Shown here: positions 14,774 to 22,612 of the stretch, piece by piece
Position numbering within the stretch: the first letter of the stretch is position 1
Layout of the letters: each line of letters begins with the position of its first letter
NCBI GenBank assembly: GCA_016295355.1
Contig: JAEDLK010000024.1
Location: 1-23,445 of the forward strand
Length of the DNA stretch: 23,445 bases
Source: Clostridiaceae bacterium
GTDB lineage: Bacteria; Bacillota; Clostridia; Oscillospirales; Acutalibacteraceae
Reading direction: 5' to 3'
Made by a program: the position numbers and the translations under genes
Notes under the pieces: model-generated
Databases searched by the model: none
What the model saw: the letters and a program-made list of their open reading frames with translations, nothing else
Told to the model about the DNA's origin: nothing

Positions 14774-14802
14774 TTGAAAGGCTTAACAAAGTATGATACA
14801 CT
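14774..14802 (+). promoter_or_regulatory. Probable promoter of the GH39 gene
   Basis: TTGAAA at 14774-14779 and TACACT at 14797-14802 are 17 bases apart, 67 bases before the start codon. The -10 is weak (4/6). An overlapping TATGAT at 14792-14797 has no well-spaced -35. Confidence 0.45.
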
Positions 14803-14868
14803 CACCATAGAAAAGCGAAAGAACGGATTATTTGTGTGTTTCGGCTTTTTTTGAAAGGAAGGGAAATC

Positions 14869-16221
14869 ATGAAAATTACCGCCAATTATCAAACAATCAC
14901 CGGTACGGTTAAGCCCATGCACGGGGTGGGCCAGCCCCCGTTTATCGGTGCAAATTTCAGTTTGTTTCATTATCTGACCGAAGCGGGTATACCGTATGCC
15001 CGTTTGCATGATGTAGGCGGATGGATGGGTCAGAATCTTTATGTAGATATTCCCAATCTGTTCCGTGATTTCGATGCGGATGAGAACGATCCTCATAACT
15101 ACGATTTTGCCTTTACCGACCGTCTGCTAAAAGCTCTTTGCGATGCCGGCGTGGAACCGTTCTTCCGCCTTGGTGTTACCATTGAGAATTCATGGGAATT
15201 AAAGGCCTACCGCTTACAACCGCCTAAAGATCCGGCTAAGTGGGCCCGCATTTGTGAACACATCATCCGTCACTACAACGAAGGTTGGGCGGACGGTTAT
15301 CACATGGGCATTACCTATTGGGAAATTTGGAATGAAGTTGACAATTGCATGGAAGTCGGTAAGTCCCCGATGTGGCACGGCACTAAGGAAGATTACTTCC
15401 GTCTGTACGAAGTGACGGCACGGCACTTGAAGAAATGCTTCGGCGACAGCATCAAGGTCGGCGGTTATGCGGCCTGCGGCTTTTATGCGTGGGATTGCGA
15501 TCCGAATTGCGACGGCAACCTGGTTCACACCGAAAATCCGGGCTATTGGCGTAAAAAATGGGAATTCTTTGTGGAGTATTTTCATGATTTTCTCAAATAT
15601 ATCACATCACCAGAGCATCATACGCCGATTGACTTTTTTTCCTGGCACGTGTATTCGGATATTCACAAGTGCCTTGATCAGGCGGCCTATGTTCGTCGGG
15701 TTTTGAATCATTACGGACTGAATGATGTTCCCGATATTTTGAACGAATGGAACCTTTGCTACGATGTTAAAAGGCGTGCAACACCGTATGCGGCCGCCCA
15801 GTCCTTTGCCTTCTTACTGGGAATGCAAAAGCAAAGCGTGTCGGAAATGAATTATTATGATGCCCGACTCGGTGCCTCGCCCTACGGCGGTATGTTTAAT
15901 CCCTCTACATGGGAACCGTATTTGACCTATTATGCCTTTTTGTCTTTTAACAGTGCGTATAAGCTGAAAAAGGAGGTTGAGACCGACTCTGATGACGGAA
16001 ATGTGTTCACTTTAGGCGCCACCGACGGCACTGACAAGGTTCTCTTAATGGCCAACATCGGCAAAGAGCAGACGGCCGATTTGGAGCTGCAGGGGGTTGA
16101 TCTTGCCAAGGCAACCGTCATCCGCATTGACGAAACACATACCTATTCACTCACCGGAGAATCCATTAAGGACGGCAAACTGTTTTTGCCTGCCAATTCC
16201 TGTGTGGAAATTCGGTTTTAA
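14869..16221 (+). CDS. GH39-type glycoside hydrolase (beta-xylosidase-like), intracellular
   Basis: A 450-residue (beta/alpha)8-barrel glycosidase with a small C-terminal beta domain. The start at ATG 14869 has AAGGAAGGG upstream; the in-frame GTG at 14836 lacks one. The likely acid/base is E156 in YWEIWNE, and the likely nucleophile is E293 in DILNEWN, at the ends of strands 4 and 7 as in clan GH-A. FFSWHVYSD and YARLHDVGGW match GH39 proteins such as beta-xylosidases and alpha-L-iduronidase relatives. No signal peptide or membrane segment is present, so it would act on imported oligosaccharides. The exact substrate cannot be told. It is monocistronic with its own terminator and has no sugar transporter beside it. 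Confidence 0.85.
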   Translation: MKITANYQTITGTVKPMHGVGQPPFIGANFSLFHYLTEAGIPYARLHDVGGWMGQNLYVDIPNLFRDFDADENDPHNYDFAFTDRLLKALCDAGVEPFFRLGVTIENSWELKAYRLQPPKDPAKWARICEHIIRHYNEGWADGYHMGITYWEIWNEVDNCMEVGKSPMWHGTKEDYFRLYEVTARHLKKCFGDSIKVGGYAACGFYAWDCDPNCDGNLVHTENPGYWRKKWEFFVEYFHDFLKYITSPEHHTPIDFFSWHVYSDIHKCLDQAAYVRRVLNHYGLNDVPDILNEWNLCYDVKRRATPYAAAQSFAFLLGMQKQSVSEMNYYDARLGASPYGGMFNPSTWEPYLTYYAFLSFNSAYKLKKEVETDSDDGNVFTLGATDGTDKVLLMANIGKEQTADLELQGVDLAKATVIRIDETHTYSLTGESIKDGKLFLPANSCVEIRF

Positions 16222-16229
16222 CCAACACA

Positions 16230-16260
16230 AAACCGATCGCCCAACCGGGCGGTCGGTTTA
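16230..16260 (+). terminator. Terminator of the GH39 gene
   Basis: AAACCGATCGCCC (16230-16242) pairs with GGGCGGTCGGTTT (16247-16259), 13 bp with one G-U and a 4-base loop, 8 bases after the stop codon. The T tail is short. Confidence 0.8.
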
Positions 16261-16824
16261 TTGCTTTCAAAACAGACTGTGTTTTTGGAAGCCTTGTCCA
16301 CAACCGTTCGATTCAAATAAGATTCTGTTGATTCCGCAAAAAGTGTGATACTCGTCATGAGTAGAATAACGGTCGGCAAGAAGTCTGCCGATATCACGAC
16401 TTGAAAAACAGATTAAAGCGGTTGGGCAGACACGCCCCGTATATCGATTTCGGTAATAAAGATCATATCGGCAACAGCCGTTACGGTATGTGATTTCAGA
16501 ACAAATATAGCAAAATAATCAAACCAGCTCTTCTTTATACAGAAAGTTTTTCCGTCTGTTCGGCAACAACGAAGAAGGGCATCGTTGAGGATATAGGTCG
16601 AACCTTTAAGCATAGCTGTCATACCCAAACTCACCGAAAAAGGACAAATTTCGGCCGTTTCCGTTTTGTTGTTGTCTAAAGCGGAGGCGGTGCCAATCAT
16701 CGGCATCCTTATCTAAAGGGTCTTTGGCAAAGCAAACGCGGGACGCTGCTTTCATCAGGCGACGACACGGCCAAAAGCAGTGGGTGCAAGAGGGTTATTG
16801 CATTTGAGAAATATAGATATAAAG
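16261..16824. other. Gap without a convincing gene; possible decayed minus-strand gene
   Basis: The only notable frame is on the minus strand at 16413-16706 (97 codons, first ATG at 16706 with only a poor AAGG nearby). It contains KTFCIKKSWFDYFAIF but no domain I recognise. A neighbouring minus frame upstream and overlapping it reads FAKDPLDKDADDWHRLRF before a stop near 16606. Two protein-like pieces in different frames suggest a frameshifted gene remnant, but this is weak evidence. Confidence 0.3.
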
Positions 16825-16861
16825 ACATCTCCCATGGCCTTATATCCACCATGGGAGATGT
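16825..16861 (-). terminator. Terminator-like hairpin at the end of the oxaloacetate decarboxylase operon
   Basis: ACATCTCCCATGG (16825-16837) and CCATGGGAGATGT (16849-16861) are a perfect 13-bp inverted repeat with an 11-base loop. On the minus strand it is followed by CTTTATATCTATATTT, a moderate U-rich tail. It lies 94 bases after the oadA stop. Confidence 0.7.
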
Positions 16862-16955
16862 AGTATTCCGTTATACGGATTTAATTTGTGTGGCTCTCTT
16901 CAGGAGAACAGTTTTAGTAGGGAGTGTTTTTTGGGGCTCTGTAAAAGGGCCCATC

Positions 16956-18356
16956 TTACAGGGAAACATCCTCAACGTACAGGGTGCGCACGGTATTTTC
17001 ATCAACCGTTTTCTTTTCGGCGTACTTTTCGGCCAAGAATTTGGACGCCACCTGCGGAAAGAGGGCGTAGCTCAAAACATCTTCTTCGCTGTGTGCCAAC
17101 ACACCGGCTTCCTTACGGTATTTTTCCAGTTCCGGTTCAAGTTGGTCAGCCGGACGGCAGGTGATGACGGTATCGTCACCGATGCACTGCTTGCGAACTT
17201 CCTCGTTGACCTCGCCGGGCAGTTTGCCGTATTCGCCGCGCAATAGGGCTTTGGATTCCTTGGGAACCATTTTGTAACGCTCGCCGGAGATGACATTCAT
17301 CACGGCCTGGGTACCCACAATCTGACTGGTCGGGGTGACCAACGGCGGATATCCGAAGTCTTTACGAACCTTCGGCACTTCAGCCAGCACATCGTAGTAT
17401 TTATCTTCCTTGCCGGCCTGCTTTAACTGGGAAATCATATTGGAAAGCATACCGCCGGGCACTTGATAAATCAAAGTCTTGGTGTCAACGCTTAAAACCT
17501 TCGGGTCAAGAATACTGTCGGCCTTCATCTTATCGGCAACGCTGCGGAAATGCTTGGCCACATCGGCCAAAGCAGTTAAATCCAGTCCGGTATCCCGTTG
17601 TGTGCCCTGCAAGGTGGCTACCAAAGCCTCGGTAGCAGGGTTCGAGGTGCCGTTGGCGAACGGGGACAAGGCACAGTCTACAATGTCCACGCCGGCTTGA
17701 GCGGCCATCAAATAGGTCATATCGCCGGTGCCGGTGGTGTTGTGGGTGTGCAGATGAATCGGACATTTTACAGTTTCTTTCAACTTCTTGATAAGCGAAT
17801 AGGCACTGTAAGGCAACAGCAAATTTGCCATATCCTTAATGCAGATGACATCGGCTCCCATTTCTTCCAGCGTCTTGGCTAAATTCACAAAGTATTCCTC
17901 GTTGTGAACCGGGCTGACGGTGTAGCTCATGGCCGCCTCGCAAATGCCGCCGTACTTTTTGCAGGCCTTCATAGCGGCCTCCATGTTGCGGGGATCGTTG
18001 AGTGCGTCGAAAATACGGATAACATCAATTCCGTTTTCAATGGACTTTTTCACAAAGGCATCCACCACATCGTCGGCGTAATGCTTGTAGCCGAGAATGT
18101 TCTGGCCACGCAACAGCATTTGCAGTTTGGTGTTGGGCATGGCTTTACGAATGGCACGCAGTCTCTCCCACGGATCTTCGTTCAAAAAGCGCATACAAAC
18201 ATCAAAGGTGGCGCCGCCCCAGCATTCAACCGACCAATAGCCGATTTTATCCAGTTTTTCCAAAGCCGGAAGCATATCGCTTAACTTCATTCTGGTGGCC
18301 GCCTGCGATTGATGGGCGTCACGCAGAATGGTATCGGTAATATTGAGTTTTGTCAT
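16956..18356 (-). CDS. oadA: Oxaloacetate decarboxylase alpha subunit (carboxyltransferase)
   Basis: A 466-residue cytosolic carboxyltransferase that moves the carboxyl group of oxaloacetate to biotin, yielding pyruvate. It begins with ITDTILRDAHQSQAATRM (metal ligand D13). ECWGGATFDVCMRFLNEDPW, RGQN, the active-site lysine K174 in CIKDMAN, and the metal-binding HLHTHNTTG at 201-209 follow. The chain ends without a biotinyl domain; that domain is the separate protein at 20152-20511. The same fold occurs as pyruvate carboxylase subunit B, but the neighbouring membrane beta and gamma subunits favour the sodium-pumping decarboxylase. GGAGG lies 8-12 bases before the start. It is the last gene of the operon. 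Confidence 0.93.
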   Translation of the reverse strand: MTKLNITDTILRDAHQSQAATRMKLSDMLPALEKLDKIGYWSVECWGGATFDVCMRFLNEDPWERLRAIRKAMPNTKLQMLLRGQNILGYKHYADDVVDAFVKKSIENGIDVIRIFDALNDPRNMEAAMKACKKYGGICEAAMSYTVSPVHNEEYFVNLAKTLEEMGADVICIKDMANLLLPYSAYSLIKKLKETVKCPIHLHTHNTTGTGDMTYLMAAQAGVDIVDCALSPFANGTSNPATEALVATLQGTQRDTGLDLTALADVAKHFRSVADKMKADSILDPKVLSVDTKTLIYQVPGGMLSNMISQLKQAGKEDKYYDVLAEVPKVRKDFGYPPLVTPTSQIVGTQAVMNVISGERYKMVPKESKALLRGEYGKLPGEVNEEVRKQCIGDDTVITCRPADQLEPELEKYRKEAGVLAHSEEDVLSYALFPQVASKFLAEKYAEKKTVDENTVRTLYVEDVSL

Positions 18357-18376
18357 TGAAAAGTTCCTCCATCAAT

Positions 18377-18403
18377 CGGCTCCCCGATGGCCTTGGGGAG
18401 CCG
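18377..18403 (-). other. Intercistronic hairpin between oadB and oadA
   Basis: CGGCTCCCC (18377-18385) pairs with GGGGAGCCG (18395-18403) across a 9-base loop, in the 65-base gap between the beta and alpha genes. No T run follows on the minus strand, so an RNA processing or stability element that tunes subunit ratio is more likely than a terminator. Confidence 0.5.
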
Positions 18404-18421
18404 CAAATTAGCAGTGAGAGA

Positions 18422-20128
18422 TTAACCGAACAGAGCCAGTAAGACGCCGGCGGCAATTGCCGAACCGATAACACCGGCCACATTCGGACCCATGGCGTGC
18501 ATCAACAGGAAGTTGCTTGGATTTTCCTTTTGACCGACAACCTGAGAAACACGGGCGGCCATCGGAACAGCCGAAACACCGGCCGAACCGATCAGCGGGT
18601 TAATCTTGTTCTTTCTTAGGAACAAGTTCATGACCTTAGCCAACAAAACGCCACCGGCAGTGCCCAAGGCAAAGGCGCAAACGCCCATGACCATAATTTT
18701 AATGGTTTTAAGCGACAGGAATGTAGCGGCTGTAGCGGTTGCACCGACGGTAGTGCCCAAGAAAATGGTGACAATGTTCATTAGTTCGTTCTGTGCTGTT
18801 TTGGACAGACGATCGGTTACACCGCATTCCTTAAAGAGGTTGCCGAGCATCAAACAGCCGACCAACGGAGCGGCCGAGGGAACCAACAGAGCCACAAAGA
18901 CGGTCACCAAGATCGGGAAAACGATTTTCTCTTTCTTGGAAACCTCGCGCAACGGCTTCATGACAATCATTCGTTCCTTTTTGGTGGTCAACAGCTTCAT
19001 GATCGGCGGCTGAATGACCGGCACCAAGGCCATGTAGGAGTAGGCGGCAACGGCAATCGGGCCTAACAGTTCGGGGGCCAGCTTGGAAGTCACAAAGATA
19101 GCGGTGGGGCCGTCGGCACCGCCGATAATACCGATAGAGGAGGCCTGTTGCGGGGTGAAGCCCAACAGGGAAGCGCCGATATAGGTGGCAAAGATACCCA
19201 CCTGTGCGGCGGCGCCCAACAGCAAGCTCTTGGGATTGGCAATCAGCGGACCGAAGTCGGTCATAGCACCGACGCCCAAGAAAATCAAGCATGGGTAAAT
19301 GCCCAGCTTAACGCCCAAGTACAAGTAGTCTAACAAACCGGCGGTAGAGCCGAACAAATCCCAGTGAACATGACCGCCCGAGAACAGCACCTCGTGGAAC
19401 ATATTCGCACCGGGTAGGTTGGTCAGCAACATACCGAAGGCGATGGGCAATAACAAGAGCGGTTCAAAGCCCTTGGCAATGGCCAAATACATCAGCACAA
19501 AGGAAATGAGAATCATCACTAAGTTGCCGTAGTTGGCCACAAAATTTTCAAACGGGGTACCGTCACCCGACAGACCCAGACCCAGCTTACCAAAGAGCGA
19601 CTTGAAGCCGGTATCGGCCAAGAAGTTTTTGATCACCTCTATGGGGGTGTTCTGCTCACGGTTCAGCACATCGTCATAGGTCAGCTTATACACAGAGCCA
19701 TCGGCCGGTAAAACCACCGAGTTGGCGTCGTTGAGTGTATAGGTCAAATCAAAGCTCACATTCGGTTTGGCGGACAAATCGGTCGAGGCCGGCAGATTGA
19801 TCAGCACGGTGGTGCTGTTGGCCGCCGCAACGGTGCCGACCGAAACGGTCTTTTCACCCAGGCCGAGCTCATCCTTTGTAAAGGTTACGGTTACATCGCA
19901 CAAATCCTTATCAAAGGCCTTGTTGGTCAACATAATCTTAAAGATAGGGGCGTCATCATGGTCGGGGTCGGTTGTTAAGGCCGAGGTACAGATGAGTGTT
20001 TGTTCATCCCCTGCCACGGTGTCGACAGTCTGGTCGGTGATTCCGTCGGCAAAGGCGGTGAAGCCCGAAAAGAGCAGAACCGCTGCGATCATCAGCGCGA
20101 CAACAGACAAAGCTGTTTTCTTTTTCAT
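18422..20128 (-). CDS. oadB: Sodium-translocating decarboxylase beta subunit with secreted N-terminal domain
   Basis: A 568-residue membrane protein. The start at 20128 is supported by GGAGG 9 bases upstream and by the signal peptide MKKKTALSVVALMIAAVLLF...TAFA. Residues 25-165 form an extra extracytoplasmic domain rich in beta strands (for example IFKIMLTNKAF, CDVTVTFTKDELGL). The rest is a full OadB: GAMTDFGPLIANPK, IGIIGGADGPTAIF, AYSYMALVPVIQPP, LVGCLMLGNLFKECG and INPLIGSAGVSAVPMAARV, with the Asp, Tyr, Asn, Gly, Ser and Arg positions linked to Na+ transfer. It decarboxylates carboxybiotin and exports Na+. Typical OadB is about 375-430 residues, so the N-terminal domain is an addition of unknown role. 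Confidence 0.93.
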   Translation of the reverse strand: MKKKTALSVVALMIAAVLLFSGFTAFADGITDQTVDTVAGDEQTLICTSALTTDPDHDDAPIFKIMLTNKAFDKDLCDVTVTFTKDELGLGEKTVSVGTVAAANSTTVLINLPASTDLSAKPNVSFDLTYTLNDANSVVLPADGSVYKLTYDDVLNREQNTPIEVIKNFLADTGFKSLFGKLGLGLSGDGTPFENFVANYGNLVMILISFVLMYLAIAKGFEPLLLLPIAFGMLLTNLPGANMFHEVLFSGGHVHWDLFGSTAGLLDYLYLGVKLGIYPCLIFLGVGAMTDFGPLIANPKSLLLGAAAQVGIFATYIGASLLGFTPQQASSIGIIGGADGPTAIFVTSKLAPELLGPIAVAAYSYMALVPVIQPPIMKLLTTKKERMIVMKPLREVSKKEKIVFPILVTVFVALLVPSAAPLVGCLMLGNLFKECGVTDRLSKTAQNELMNIVTIFLGTTVGATATAATFLSLKTIKIMVMGVCAFALGTAGGVLLAKVMNLFLRKNKINPLIGSAGVSAVPMAARVSQVVGQKENPSNFLLMHAMGPNVAGVIGSAIAAGVLLALFG

Positions 20129-20151
20129 GGTACTTTTCCTCCGAGACGCCC

Positions 20152-20511
20152 TTAACCGATGACGCACAAAACGGTACCGGTTTCAACCGAAGCGCCCTTC
20201 TGAACATTGACGGATACGATTTTTCCGTCGGCACCGGCCATGATTTCATTCTCCATCTTCATGGCCTCCAAAATCATCAGCACCTGGCCGGCCTTGACGG
20301 TATCACCTACAGCGACATTCACAGACAGGATGTTGCCCGGCATGGGACTGCAAACCTTTTCACCGGCGGTTTCGGCAGCGGTCGGAGCGGGAGCCGGAGC
20401 CGGAGCGGGAGCGGCAGCCGGAGTGGCCTTGGCAACCGGTGCGTCGCCCTCCATCACTTCAAGGGCAATTTCGTATTCGGTTCCGTTGACATTCACTTTA
20501 TATTTTTTCAT
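20152..20511 (-). CDS. Biotin carboxyl carrier protein of the decarboxylase
   Basis: A 119-residue carrier. Residues 1-20 (MKKYKVNVNGTEYEIALEVM) are the usual N-terminal strand pair. Residues 30-45 are an Ala-Pro swinging linker, and 52-119 are a biotinyl domain with biotin attached to K85 in EAMKMENEI. It shuttles the carboxyl group from the alpha subunit to the membrane beta subunit. The start at 20511 is preferred because GAGGTG lies 6 bases upstream; an upstream GTG at 20520 overlaps that site. It lies between the gamma and beta genes, 23 bases before each neighbouring start or stop. Confidence 0.95.
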   Translation of the reverse strand: MKKYKVNVNGTEYEIALEVMEGDAPVAKATPAAAPAPAPAPAPTAAETAGEKVCSPMPGNILSVNVAVGDTVKAGQVLMILEAMKMENEIMAGADGKIVSVNVQKGASVETGTVLCVIG

Positions 20512-20534
20512 TTTGAACACCTCATTAACAGTAA

Positions 20535-20798
20535 TTACAGTTTTTTGAAAGAAATAACCTTAAGAGCGGAAACATCGGTTCCCAGTTCTTCGGCAATAGC
20601 TGCACACACAGCGGCCAGCATACGCTGACGGTCGGGAATGTCAGCCACCGGTTGGGCCGGTGCATGAACAACCGGTTTAACGGTTTTCTTTTCGGTTGCC
20701 CGAACAATCGGCATAACGATTTTGCAGAGAAGGATAATGCAAATCAGTCCCACAAAAACCGTACCGACACCCATCAGGCAGACGAAGCCTATATCCAT
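20535..20798 (-). CDS. oadG: Sodium-pump decarboxylase gamma subunit (OadG family)
   Basis: An 87-residue protein with a single N-terminal membrane helix (CLMGVGTVFVGLICIILLCK), a basic/Pro-rich linker (VKPVVHAPAQPVAD) and a short soluble end (AAVCAAIAEELGTDVSALKV). This layout is typical of OadG/MmdD-type gamma or delta subunits, which assemble alpha with beta. AAGGAGGGG lies just upstream of the start, and it is the first gene of the four-gene operon gamma, biotin carrier, beta, alpha. Confidence 0.85.
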   Translation of the reverse strand: MDIGFVCLMGVGTVFVGLICIILLCKIVMPIVRATEKKTVKPVVHAPAQPVADIPDRQRMLAAVCAAIAEELGTDVSALKVISFKKL

Positions 20799-20853
20799 TG
20801 ATACCCCTCCTTACTGCGGTCGTGATAAAAAAAGACCAATTTTCACCAAATAC

Positions 20854-20882
20854 ATTATAACGCATCATTTCTTGATATACAA
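20854..20882 (-). promoter_or_regulatory. Promoter of the oxaloacetate decarboxylase operon
   Basis: On the minus strand TTGTAT (20882-20877) and a perfect TATAAT (20859-20854) are 17 bases apart, about 56 bases before the gamma-subunit start. The -35 is weak (3/6). It is divergent from the nadE promoter. Confidence 0.65.
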
Positions 20883-20969
20883 TAGCAAATTAACAAATTT
20901 TGAAATTTCTACCGATTTTTTAAGGTCGTAAGGAGTTGTTTTGTCAAAAAGCAAAAGTACAAATGTGTC

Positions 20970-20997
20970 TTGCAAATGAGCTGAAAAGTGATATAAT
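20970..20997 (+). promoter_or_regulatory. Promoter of nadE
   Basis: TTGCAA at 20970-20975 and a perfect TATAAT at 20992-20997 are 16 bases apart; the start codon is 28 bases after the -10. Confidence 0.7.
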
Positions 20998-21024
20998 AAA
21001 GCAAAATATATAGGAGGAATCACG

Positions 21025-21756
21025 ATGTTTGATGTTGAACGGACAACCGGGCGTTGCGTGGCCTGGATTCGGGATTTTTTTAATGAAAATGGGCCGGATT
21101 GTCAAGCGGTCGTCGGTATTTCGGGAGGTAAGGACAGCTCGGTGACAGCCGCCCTTTGCGTAAAGGCCTTGGGCAAGGAGCGGGTGATCGGGGTGCTGAT
21201 GCCCTGCGGTGTGCAAAAGGATATTGATGCCGCTCTTCTGTTGGTGAAGCATCTCGGGATTCAGCAATACACGGTTAATATTGAACAGGCGGTCAAGGGT
21301 TTAAGCGAGGCCTTGCCGTTTGAACTGTCTGATCAAAGTCGGATCAATATGCCTCCCCGTATTCGGATGGCAACGCTGTATGCTGTTGCACAAAGCCATA
21401 ACGGCCGGGTAGCCAACACCTGTAATCTGTCCGAGGATTGGGTCGGCTATTCGACCCGTTACGGCGATGCCGCCGGTGATTTCAGCCCGTTGGCCCATTT
21501 AACGGTCGGTGAGGTCAAGGCTATCGGTCGTTATCTCGGCCTGCCGCAGACCTTGGTAGAAAAGACGCCCTCCGACGGACTGTGCGGCAAAACCGACGAG
21601 GATAATTTGGGCTTTACCTATGATGTGCTGGATCGCTATATTCGCACGGGCGAAATCGAGGATGCGGCCACGAAGGAACGCATTGATACTTTGCATCGGC
21701 GCAACCTTTTCAAACTGCAACTGATGCCGGCCTTTGACCCCGAAGCGGCCGATTAA
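21025..21756 (+). CDS. nadE: NAD+ synthase, ammonia-dependent
   Basis: A 243-residue enzyme making NAD+ from deamido-NAD+, ATP and ammonia. It carries the N-type ATP pyrophosphatase P-loop SGGKDSS at 33-39, then NMPPRIRMATLYAVAQ, NTCNLSEDWVGYSTRYGDAA (substrate and ATP contacts), TPSDGL and the TDEDNLGFTYDVLD motif. No N-terminal glutaminase (nitrilase-like) domain is present, so free NH3 rather than glutamine is the expected nitrogen source. GGAGG is 7-11 bases upstream of the start. It stands alone between its own promoter and a terminator. Confidence 0.95.
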   Translation: MFDVERTTGRCVAWIRDFFNENGPDCQAVVGISGGKDSSVTAALCVKALGKERVIGVLMPCGVQKDIDAALLLVKHLGIQQYTVNIEQAVKGLSEALPFELSDQSRINMPPRIRMATLYAVAQSHNGRVANTCNLSEDWVGYSTRYGDAAGDFSPLAHLTVGEVKAIGRYLGLPQTLVEKTPSDGLCGKTDEDNLGFTYDVLDRYIRTGEIEDAATKERIDTLHRRNLFKLQLMPAFDPEAAD

Positions 21757-21877
21757 GGCTGAAGCGGCATTGACAATAGGAGCATACAAAAAACCGTCCC
21801 AAGAAAGCTAACACCCGTTAAGGAAAAAGATTGAAACGATCATAGAAATAAAGCTAAGGATTATACATATATTTATG

Positions 21878-21905
21878 GAGCCGCAGTTCTGCGGCTCTGT
21901 TTATA
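21878..21905 (+). terminator. Terminator after nadE
   Basis: GAGCCGCAG and CTGCGGCTC (21878-21897) form a perfect inverted repeat, followed by TGTTTATAT. The 120 bases between nadE and this hairpin show no gene. Confidence 0.75.
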
Positions 21906-21941
21906 TATTCATATAAATTGTCAGAATGGGTCTTCTCCAAA

Positions 21942-21983
21942 TCGGTCAACGGCTTTATAATGGTGTTGACCGAATCGGTTAAC
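21942..21983. promoter_or_regulatory. Promoter and palindromic operator of the TetR-ABC unit
   Basis: GTTGACCGAATCGGTTAAC (21965-21983) is a 19-bp palindrome with one mismatched pair, the typical shape of a TetR-family operator. An additional half-site, TCGGTCAAC, at 21942-21950 is a perfect inverse of its left arm. A perfect -10, TATAAT (21956-21961), lies between them. Binding would block RNA polymerase, suggesting autorepression by the adjacent TetR gene. The -35 is poorly defined. Confidence 0.65.
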
Positions 21984-21995
21984 GGAGGCAGGGCT

Positions 21996-22606
21996 ATGAA
22001 CGAAAGGTTCTTTTCTTTGCCTGCAGAAAAGCAGCAGGCAATCATAAACGCAGGATACAGGGTTTTTCTCAAAATTCCTATAAAAACAGCCCTATGAAAG
22101 AAATGGCAGATGCAGCAGGCATCAGTAAATCTCTGCTCTTTCATTACTTTCACAACAAAAAAGAGTTGTATATGTTTTTGTGGGACAAATGTGCAGAGAT
22201 AACCATAGAATTTCTGACAAAGTACAGCTGTTACGGACAGAAAAATCTCTTTGAGAGTATGGAACGAGGTGTGAGGGCAAAAATGGAAATGATCCGCCTC
22301 TATCCCGATATGGCGAGCTTTACCATCAAGGCTTTTTACGAAAGGGACGCTGAAATCTCCGCCGCCGTCCGGGAAAGCTACCATAAATACTTGAATCTTA
22401 AAGCGGATAAGACGCTGTTTAATATGAATCCCGAACAGTTTATGGAAGGACTTGATATTCCTATGATGGACCGCGATATGTACCTGGCGTCCGAGGGATA
22501 TCTTTGGGAGATGGTTCAGCGAGGCAATTTGGATATGCAAGAGATGGAAAAGGGTTTTACAAAGCTGATGAATTTTTGGAAGAGTATATATCTTCAGAAA
22601 GGATGA
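21996..22606 (+). pseudogene. TetR/AcrR-family regulator, frameshifted
   Basis: The start at ATG 21996 has CGGAGG upstream and reads MNERFFSLPAEKQQAIINAG, the first helix of a TetR domain. The frame then runs into a stop at 22095-22097. The neighbouring frame continues QNSYKNSPMKEMADAAGISK (22070 on) and SLLFHYFHNKKELY, the rest of the helix-turn-helix, then an alpha-helical ligand domain to the TGA at 22606. Adding one T to the T5 run at 22063-22067 would restore a continuous protein of about 203 residues. So a 1-base deletion has broken the gene, or the run was misread. The 170-codon piece starting at 22094 would lack helix 1 and has no good ribosome binding site. It precedes an ABC transporter by 6 bases. 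Confidence 0.85.
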
Positions 22607-22612
22607 CGGAAT

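Noticed and set aside
14377..15096. A 239-codon minus-strand ORF overlapping the riboswitch and the GH39 start
   Set aside because: It crosses a terminator, an aptamer and a promoter and lies antisense to the GH39 N-terminus; its translation shows no recognisable domain.
18831..19292. 153-codon minus-strand ORF in another frame within oadB
   Set aside because: Overlaps the conserved OadB core in a shifted frame; an Arg/Cys-rich translation typical of a shadow.
22094..22606. Intact 170-codon TetR protein starting at 22094
   Set aside because: It would begin in the middle of the DNA-binding domain without helix 1 and without a good ribosome binding site; the missing part is found in the adjacent frame.
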